From Alcanivorax sp. (GTDB lineage Bacteria > Pseudomonadota > Gammaproteobacteria > Pseudomonadales > Alcanivoracaceae), in the NCBI RefSeq assembly GCF_017794965.1, contig NZ_CP051240.1, positions 2,976,001-3,040,000 on the forward strand: a stretch of 64,000 bases of DNA. Reading direction: 5' to 3'. Within the stretch, counting starts at the first letter, position 1; every line of letters begins with the position of its first letter. Below are positions 59,043-64,000 of this stretch, piece after piece. Under the pieces are notes generated by a model that was not told the DNA's origin, made no database searches, and saw nothing but the letters and a program-made list of their open reading frames with translations. A program made the position numbers and the translations under genes.

Positions 59043-60809
59043 TCACAGGCTGGACCAGATCGAGTCCAGTTCATCATCGTCGTCTTCCGGCGCAGCCGCT
59101 TTTACCGGCTCAGGGGTGGCGAGATCCCGGAAGGGGTACTGACTGAACCCGGACATCCCCTGCACCCGCCGCAACAACTGTACGCGAGAGGCTTCACCGC
59201 GCTCAACCAGTTCCACCTTTACACCTTCATTAAAACCGACGGTGGGCAGCAACAAGGTCGCCGGTTGCCCCACAGCAGCCAGCTCAGGTAGCAGGATAGC
59301 ACGCATGTAATCACTGTCCTGACCCTGCTTGCGCAAAGCACGGGCCGCCACCGGCCGCCCGCCCGGAGCCAGCAATTCCACGCCGAATTTGGCACCGTGG
59401 TTAGGCAGCTGGGTAACCCAGCGCACCACCGCCAGCATCCATTGGGCATGCGTCTGGTCGCGCAGGGCCAGCAGCTCGCCGGTGCGCAGCAGACTGGGGG
59501 TATTACCCTGCCAGGATAGGCAGTAGCCCCCCGGGCTGGCGTTCACCTTCTGGCAGTGATAACTCTCGGGCAACTTGACCTGAGGCCGTGAAGCGCTGCC
59601 CAGATCGTCCATATCAATGGATTCACCTTCTACCAGCTCACTCTGAAAGGCTTTCGCCCAGGGGTCAGCCTCGTCCTGTTTGCTGCGGGTACTGACACGG
59701 ATGTTATTGATGAAGACGTTATCGGCATCGCCACCCACCGACAGATGTCCGCGCTCCACCATCGCTTCAAACGGGGTTTTGCCGGACAGGAAGTAATGCA
59801 CACCTACCAGACCAAAGCACAGTTCAATTTCACCGGACTCCTGCACCCGCTTGAAGGCCCGCTCGGTCAGCGCGCCCCATACTTGCTGTAGATGGTCCAG
59901 CAAACCGTCATCCATCCCCGACGGGATACTCAGGGTGGTGTTTTCCGGGTCCCGGCGACAGGCTGCCATGCCCTCCACCAGGCGCAGCGAATCGATATAC
60001 CGCCAGCCTTCGGTGACCTGGGAGGCATGGGTCCGGTAGATGGGCGGGCGGTCTGCCTGCAAATCGAAGACGAAAAGGTCATCACTGCTGCTGGCTTCGC
60101 GGATGCTCACCATATTGGCCCAGGCTTCCGCCGCCTTGTACACCAGCGCCAGGTCCTGCTGGCGCAGCTGATTCGGTTTGGCGGTGGACAGCAACAGACA
60201 ACGGGCATAGGCGGACTGTACCGTGACCGTGCGTTGGTCTTCTTCCGGGATGGTTTGTGAGGCCAGGCCGTTCACTTCTGCCAGCAGGTAGAGCTGATGC
60301 AGCTCCAGCCACAAATGACGGGGACAGGTGAAATACAACTGGTAGCAGCGCAACAGGGTGTCACCCAGGGCACTGATGGCGCGCTGGATAGACGCCGTCA
60401 CCGCACGGCGAACATTCTTGTCCTTCACCTTGCGCATCCCTCGCACCGCCACCAGTTTGTAGCCATTGGCCAGATGCCCTTGCAGGGCCTGGGCCAGACT
60501 GGCCACCCGGCGTGCCTTCTCGGGCAGCACCAGCGCCTGGTTGAGGTAATGCTTCTGCAGGGAGTCGCACACATGCAGGATGGACGGGCGGATAATCTCC
60601 AGCAACTGGAAACGCTGCCGTGAATCCAGCTGCAGGCGGTTCAGCTCCTGAATAAACTCATACAGCTGTCGTGCCGTCTCCCCCATATTCATCACGGGAA
60701 GAGCGTCCACCCACTGCTGCAGTTTCTTGGGCTGATCCGCGCCAATTGTAAGATGCGGCAAATCCTGTTCTGGCAATTTCAGCCGCACCGACTGGGCTGC
60801 TTGCTCCAT
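59043..60809 (-). CDS. Conserved large cytoplasmic protein next to fimX
   Basis: 588 residues, no signal peptide or TM helix. The N-terminal 330 residues are helical (ELNRLQLDSRQRFQLLEIIRP; RVASLAQALQGHLANGYKL). The C-terminal part has beta-rich segments (CQKVNASPGGYCLSW; GELLALRD; VGVEL-type GAKFGVELLAPGGRPVAARAL) that could form a PilZ-like barrel with RxxxR-like and NxSxGG-like residues (KVNASPGGY). The acidic C-terminus ends DDDDELDSIWSSL. A homologous gene is next to fimX in Pseudomonas. PilZ/c-di-GMP binding is an inference. Confidence 0.7.
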   Translation of the reverse strand: MEQAAQSVRLKLPEQDLPHLTIGADQPKKLQQWVDALPVMNMGETARQLYEFIQELNRLQLDSRQRFQLLEIIRPSILHVCDSLQKHYLNQALVLPEKARRVASLAQALQGHLANGYKLVAVRGMRKVKDKNVRRAVTASIQRAISALGDTLLRCYQLYFTCPRHLWLELHQLYLLAEVNGLASQTIPEEDQRTVTVQSAYARCLLLSTAKPNQLRQQDLALVYKAAEAWANMVSIREASSSDDLFVFDLQADRPPIYRTHASQVTEGWRYIDSLRLVEGMAACRRDPENTTLSIPSGMDDGLLDHLQQVWGALTERAFKRVQESGEIELCFGLVGVHYFLSGKTPFEAMVERGHLSVGGDADNVFINNIRVSTRSKQDEADPWAKAFQSELVEGESIDMDDLGSASRPQVKLPESYHCQKVNASPGGYCLSWQGNTPSLLRTGELLALRDQTHAQWMLAVVRWVTQLPNHGAKFGVELLAPGGRPVAARALRKQGQDSDYMRAILLPELAAVGQPATLLLPTVGFNEGVKVELVERGEASRVQLLRRVQGMSGFSQYPFRDLATPEPVKAAAPEDDDDELDSIWSSL

Positions 60810-60947
60810 GAAGATAGTCCTTATCTCGGCGGCATCCAGGCGACCTGGTTATCTGCGCTTCTGATTTTTTTTGTGTTCTATGTCACAAGACTTTACGACA
60901 CCGTTACAGGTGTGTAAATGTCGGCAACACTCAGGCAGATCAACAAG

Positions 60948-61976
60948 TTAGCCCGCCAGAACGGTTTTGGCCGGCTCTCCGGGCTCTTCCCGCGACAGGC
61001 GGGGCACCAGAAAGCCGGGTAATGCGGCGCGCAGCGCCCCATGCAGGGCCCGGGCATCCGTGTCCGGGACAGCGAAATGCGCCGCCCCTGCCACCTTGTC
61101 CAGCTGGTGCAGGTAGTAAGGCAGAATGCCCGCCTCATGCAGGCTGTCGGAGAGCGCCACCAACGTCTCCAGCTGATCATTGACCCCCGCCAGCAGGACG
61201 CTCTGATTAAGGAGGGTCACGCCAGCCCGCTGCCACTGCCGCCCCCGAACAACCAGGGATTCACTGATTTCCCGGGGGTGATTGGCATGCAGCACCAGCA
61301 CCGTACGCCAGCGCGGGTTGCTCACCAGCGCCAGCAACGTCTCATCCAGACGATCGGGAATCACCACCGGGGTGCGGCTATGGATCCGCAACCGGCGCAG
61401 GTGCGGGATCTCAGCCAGCGCCTCCAGCAACTGTCCGATACGTCGGTTGGTCAGGGTAAGCGGGTCCCCACCGCTGAGGATCACCTCGTTGATATCCGGC
61501 CTGTCGGCCAGCCAGGCCAGCGCCTGTTCCCAGCGTTTGCCACTCAGGTGGCTCTGGTACGGGAAGTGGCGACGAAAGCAATAACGGCAATGCACCGCAC
61601 AGGCCCCGGTTACCACCAACAGGGCCCGGCCATGATATTTGTGCAGCAACCCGGGCACCGGGGTGTGATCGCCCTCCTCAAGGGGATCCGCGCCGTAGCC
61701 TGGCACCACCTCCAGCTCGGCCGGCACACCCAATACCTGCTTCAACAGGGGATCGTCCGGGTTTCCCTTTTCCATCAGGGCGGCATAGGCTCGCGGTACC
61801 CGCAAGGGGAAATCCCGGGCGGCCGCCAACGATTCCGGCGCCAAAGAGGCGTCCAGATCCAGCAGGGCCAACAACTCCGCCGGATCCGTGATCAGGTCCG
61901 CCTGCTGACGCTGCCAGTCAGGTAACTCCCAACCGGGCGCGTCCTGCGTTATCATTGCCAGCCTTTCCAATGCCAT
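60948..61976 (-). CDS. epmB: EF-P beta-lysylation protein EpmB (lysine 2,3-aminomutase-like)
   Basis: 342 residues from ATG 61976; ATG 61955 (MITQDAPGWELPDWQ) also has a good ribosome site and may be the true start. The radical-SAM cluster motif is in GACAVHCRYCFRRHFPY (CxxxCxxC). LSGGDPLTLTNRRIGQLL, RIHSRTPVVIPDRL, LVLHANHPREI and KVAGAAHFAVPDTDA match the KamA-like EpmB family. It converts lysine to (R)-beta-lysine for EF-P. Divergent from efp with only 24 bp between the starts. Confidence 0.95.
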   Translation of the reverse strand: MALERLAMITQDAPGWELPDWQRQQADLITDPAELLALLDLDASLAPESLAAARDFPLRVPRAYAALMEKGNPDDPLLKQVLGVPAELEVVPGYGADPLEEGDHTPVPGLLHKYHGRALLVVTGACAVHCRYCFRRHFPYQSHLSGKRWEQALAWLADRPDINEVILSGGDPLTLTNRRIGQLLEALAEIPHLRRLRIHSRTPVVIPDRLDETLLALVSNPRWRTVLVLHANHPREISESLVVRGRQWQRAGVTLLNQSVLLAGVNDQLETLVALSDSLHEAGILPYYLHQLDKVAGAAHFAVPDTDARALHGALRAALPGFLVPRLSREEPGEPAKTVLAG

Positions 61977-62000
61977 ACATCAACCTTTGGAACATTATTT

Positions 62001-62570
62001 ATGGCCAACTATTCTACCAGTGAATTCAAGTCTGGCTTGAAAGTCATGCTCGATGGCGATCCCTGCGCCATTATCGAGAACGAATTTGTGAAGCCGGGCA
62101 AAGGCCAGGCGTTCAACCGTGTGAAGCTGCGTAACCTGAAATCCGGCAAGGTCTGGGAACGCACCTTCAAGTCTGGTGACTCCCTGGAGGGCGCCGACGT
62201 GATGGACGTCTCCATGCAGTACCTGTACGCCGACGGCGAGTTCTGGCACTTCATGGATCAGACCACCTTCGAGCAAAAAGCCGCCGATGAGGCTGCCGTG
62301 GGCGACGCCAAGCAGTGGCTGAAGGAAGAGGACGTGTGCGAGATCACCCTGTACAACGGTGAGCCGCTGTCCGTGAACCCGCCCAACTTCGTGGAACTGC
62401 AGATCGTGGAAACCGATCCGGGCCTGAAGGGCGACACCGCCGGCACCGGTGGCAAGCCTGCCACCCTGTCCACTGGCGCGGTGGTACGGGTACCGCTGTT
62501 TGTTCAGGAAGGCGAGATCGTCAAGGTCGACACCCGCACCGGTGACTACGTGGGCCGCATCAAAAGCTAA
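62001..62570 (+). CDS. efp: Translation elongation factor P
   Basis: 189 residues, normal length. The modified lysine is K34 in KPGKGQAFNR. KOW-like domain 1, OB domains 2 and 3 (SVNPPNFVELQIVETDPG; GAVVRVPLFVQEGEIVKVDTRTGDYVGR). Rescues ribosomes at polyproline. It is followed 7 bp later by epmA, and epmB is divergent, so substrate and modifying enzymes are linked. The epmC hydroxylase is not in this window. Confidence 0.98.
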   Translation: MANYSTSEFKSGLKVMLDGDPCAIIENEFVKPGKGQAFNRVKLRNLKSGKVWERTFKSGDSLEGADVMDVSMQYLYADGEFWHFMDQTTFEQKAADEAAVGDAKQWLKEEDVCEITLYNGEPLSVNPPNFVELQIVETDPGLKGDTAGTGGKPATLSTGAVVRVPLFVQEGEIVKVDTRTGDYVGRIKS

Positions 62571-62577
62571 ACTGCTG

Positions 62578-63534
62578 ATGCCTGACGAGCCAACGCCAGT
62601 GCATGACTGGCAGCCCACCGCCTCCATTGAGGCCATGAAAGCGCGCGCTGAGCTAATGAGCACAGTGCGCGCTTTTTTTGCTGGCCATAATGTGCTGGAA
62701 GTCGATACCCCGCAGCTGGCCCATTTCGGGGTCAGCGACCTGCATATCCAGTGCATTCCGGTGCCAGGCTACGGTTACCTGCAAAGCTCGCCGGAATACC
62801 ACATGAAACGGCTGTTGGCCGCTGGCAGCGGGCCGATCTATCAAGTCTGCAAGGCGTTCCGGGATGGCGAGGCCGGAGGCCGGCACAATCCCGAATTCAC
62901 CATGCTGGAGTGGTACCGGCCGGGCTTTGTGCTCAAGGATCTGGTCGACGAATGCCTGGCCCTGTTCGCAGAGCTGTTTCCCGACGCCACCAGCCAGCAC
63001 TATCACTTCCGCGCCCTGTTCCACCAGGTTACCGGGTTGGACCCGCTGAAGGCGGACGACAAGGCGCTGGTGAAATATGCCGAGCAACACGGCGCGCCCA
63101 CGGGACTGGATAAAACCGCCGCCGTGGATTACCTGATGGCCACGCGGGTGGAAACCGCCCTGCCCGCCGACCAGCTTACCGTGGTCAGCGACTTCCCCGG
63201 CTGGGCCGCCGCCCTGGCCCAAACCCATGAAGATCAGGATGGGGCTGTGGTCGCCCGGCGCTTCGAGATTTACTACCGCGGGCTGGAACTGGCCAACGGC
63301 TATCAGGAACTCACCGAACCGCAAGAGCAATCGCGCCGCTTTCAGCAGGACAGCTCCCTGCGAAAACAGCAGGGACTCCCTCCCATGGCACCAGACACTC
63401 ACCTGCTGGCGGCCATGAATCACGGCCTCCCGGACTGCAGCGGCGTGGCCATGGGAGTAGAAAGGTTGCTCATGGCACAACAAAAGGCCGGCCGCATCGA
63501 TCAGGTCATCAGCTTCCCCTGGGATCGAGCCTAA
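62578..63534 (+). CDS. epmA: EF-P lysine ligase EpmA (GenX/PoxA)
   Basis: 318 residues from ATG 62578 (MPDEPTPVHDWQP). A class II lysyl-tRNA synthetase catalytic core without the anticodon domain: motif 1 FFAGHNVLEVDTPQL, motif 2 FRDGEAGGRHNPEFTMLEWYR, motif 3 GVAMGVERLLMAQQ. It attaches beta-lysine to K34 of EF-P. The frame extends back into efp but that part lacks conserved sequence. Confidence 0.96.
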   Translation: MPDEPTPVHDWQPTASIEAMKARAELMSTVRAFFAGHNVLEVDTPQLAHFGVSDLHIQCIPVPGYGYLQSSPEYHMKRLLAAGSGPIYQVCKAFRDGEAGGRHNPEFTMLEWYRPGFVLKDLVDECLALFAELFPDATSQHYHFRALFHQVTGLDPLKADDKALVKYAEQHGAPTGLDKTAAVDYLMATRVETALPADQLTVVSDFPGWAAALAQTHEDQDGAVVARRFEIYYRGLELANGYQELTEPQEQSRRFQQDSSLRKQQGLPPMAPDTHLLAAMNHGLPDCSGVAMGVERLLMAQQKAGRIDQVISFPWDRA

Positions 63535-63748
63535 GCTCCCCCCCGTAAAGCACGCCCCCAAAATAAAAAGCTCATCGCGGATTAACGGGAATCGTCCACA
63601 GAAAAAAGCCGTCTTTAGCAGTGCCCTTTGTGCCCTCTGAGGTGAAAATGCTTTTGATCCTGGTCTGGGATCGCGCCGCCAGCGACGCTCCTACGGCAAA
63701 GGGGGGGGTTAAATCCACTACTGTCCCACATTTGACTTAGCGAAGTCC

Positions 63749-63781
63749 GAAACCCGCCAGGCTGGCAAGCCGGCGGGTTTC
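63749..63781. terminator. Hairpin after epmA
   Basis: gaaacccgcc / ggcgggtttc (10 bp) with a 13-nt inner part that itself pairs (ggct/agcc), followed by tctgttt. It is 215 bp after epmA, so it could serve epmA or a gene beyond the window. Confidence 0.55.
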
Positions 63782-63839
63782 TCTGTTTAGGGGAACAGGA
63801 TTAAACCGCCGCATTTTGACTCTCGCAGATGCCTGTCTC

Positions 63840-63962
63840 GTGGGAGCCTGCTTGCAGGCGAATGTTGGTGCAGCAAGGGCTATTCGCTTGCAAGCAAGCT
63901 CCCACAAGAGAAAACGCCTCCGCTTCCTCAGGACCTTCAGGAAACTGTGGGACAGCAGTGGG
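63840..63962. repeat. Second copy of ~120-bp mixed repeat
   Basis: Similar (roughly 80-85% by eye) to 12028-12147: both run through a first hairpin, gaatgttggtgc, the hairpin CGCTTGCAAGCAAGCTCCCAC, gagaaa-gc-tcc, then ggaccttca-gaaactgtggg + acagcag. The spacer 63535-64000 also has a REP-like hairpin GATCGCGCCGCCAGCGACGC + TCCTAC near 63669. No gene is supported here. Confidence 0.75.
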
Positions 63963-64000
63963 GTTAAATCAGGCTTTCCCGGAAATCCGCGATAAACCAA

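Overview
The window looks like chromosomal backbone of a Pseudomonas-related gammaproteobacterium. An Alcanivorax-like (oil-degrader) genome is my best guess, from recall only. The reasons are the order carB-carA-dapB ... dnaJ-dnaK-grpE ... hrcA ... recN / fur-bamE-rnfH ... smpB-ssrA, a fimX next to serB, a 134-codon Fur, a tmRNA tag ANDDSYALAA, and high-GC genes separated by unusually many palindromic intergenic repeats.

Layout. 1-3.7 kb: carB (5' end), carA, dapB and an exported helical protein, all on the minus strand. 3.9-11.9 kb: a seven-gene minus-strand island of type VI secretion accessory/effector genes (DUF3540, HEAT-like, DUF2169, ketosynthase-like, DUF4150 PAAR-like, VasX-like effector, lipoprotein) set between dapB and dnaJ. 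12-19.7 kb: dnaJ, dnaK, grpE and hrcA, with an IS110 element between grpE and hrcA. 19.8-26.4 kb: RDD protein, recN, fur, bamE, rnfH, a sodium symporter, smpB and a small membrane protein. 26.7-32 kb: ssrA (tmRNA), then an AT-rich accessory stretch with a ParDE pair between ~207-bp direct repeats and a PLD-nuclease/helicase/DUF3427 protein. 32-39.5 kb: a roadblock-like protein, a secreted subtilisin, and a four-gene overlapping photolyase operon. 39.9-48.4 kb: ahpF, ahpC, a GGDEF/EAL protein, mtgA, a three-domain lipoprotein and a glutamine amidotransferase. 48.6-64 kb: leuA with a divergent Lrp-type regulator, a flavodoxin-like reductase, an enoyl-CoA hydratase, an ATP-grasp ligase, a two-TM protein, serB, fimX, a large conserved protein, and the EF-P set epmB / efp-epmA.

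Functional themes are heat shock and protein quality control (sigma32-type promoters seen before grpE and dnaK; tmRNA-SmpB), DNA repair (recN with a LexA-like box, three photolyase/cryptochrome flavoproteins), peroxide defence (ahpCF), c-di-GMP signalling (GGDEF/EVL enzyme, degenerate FimX), and translation of polyproline (EF-P with its lysyl modification enzymes).

The most unusual structure is in the spacers. Blocks of degenerate tandem 7-bp repeats, with different heptamers in different places, start at or within a few bases of the stop codons of about fifteen genes. They usually occur as inverted pairs that enclose further GC-rich palindromes. Around them are REP-like hairpins with a constant frame (GTRGGAG ... 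GCGAW) and interchangeable stems. The IS110 element sits in one of these hairpins. To my knowledge the heptad arms are undescribed, but I could not search the literature or any database.
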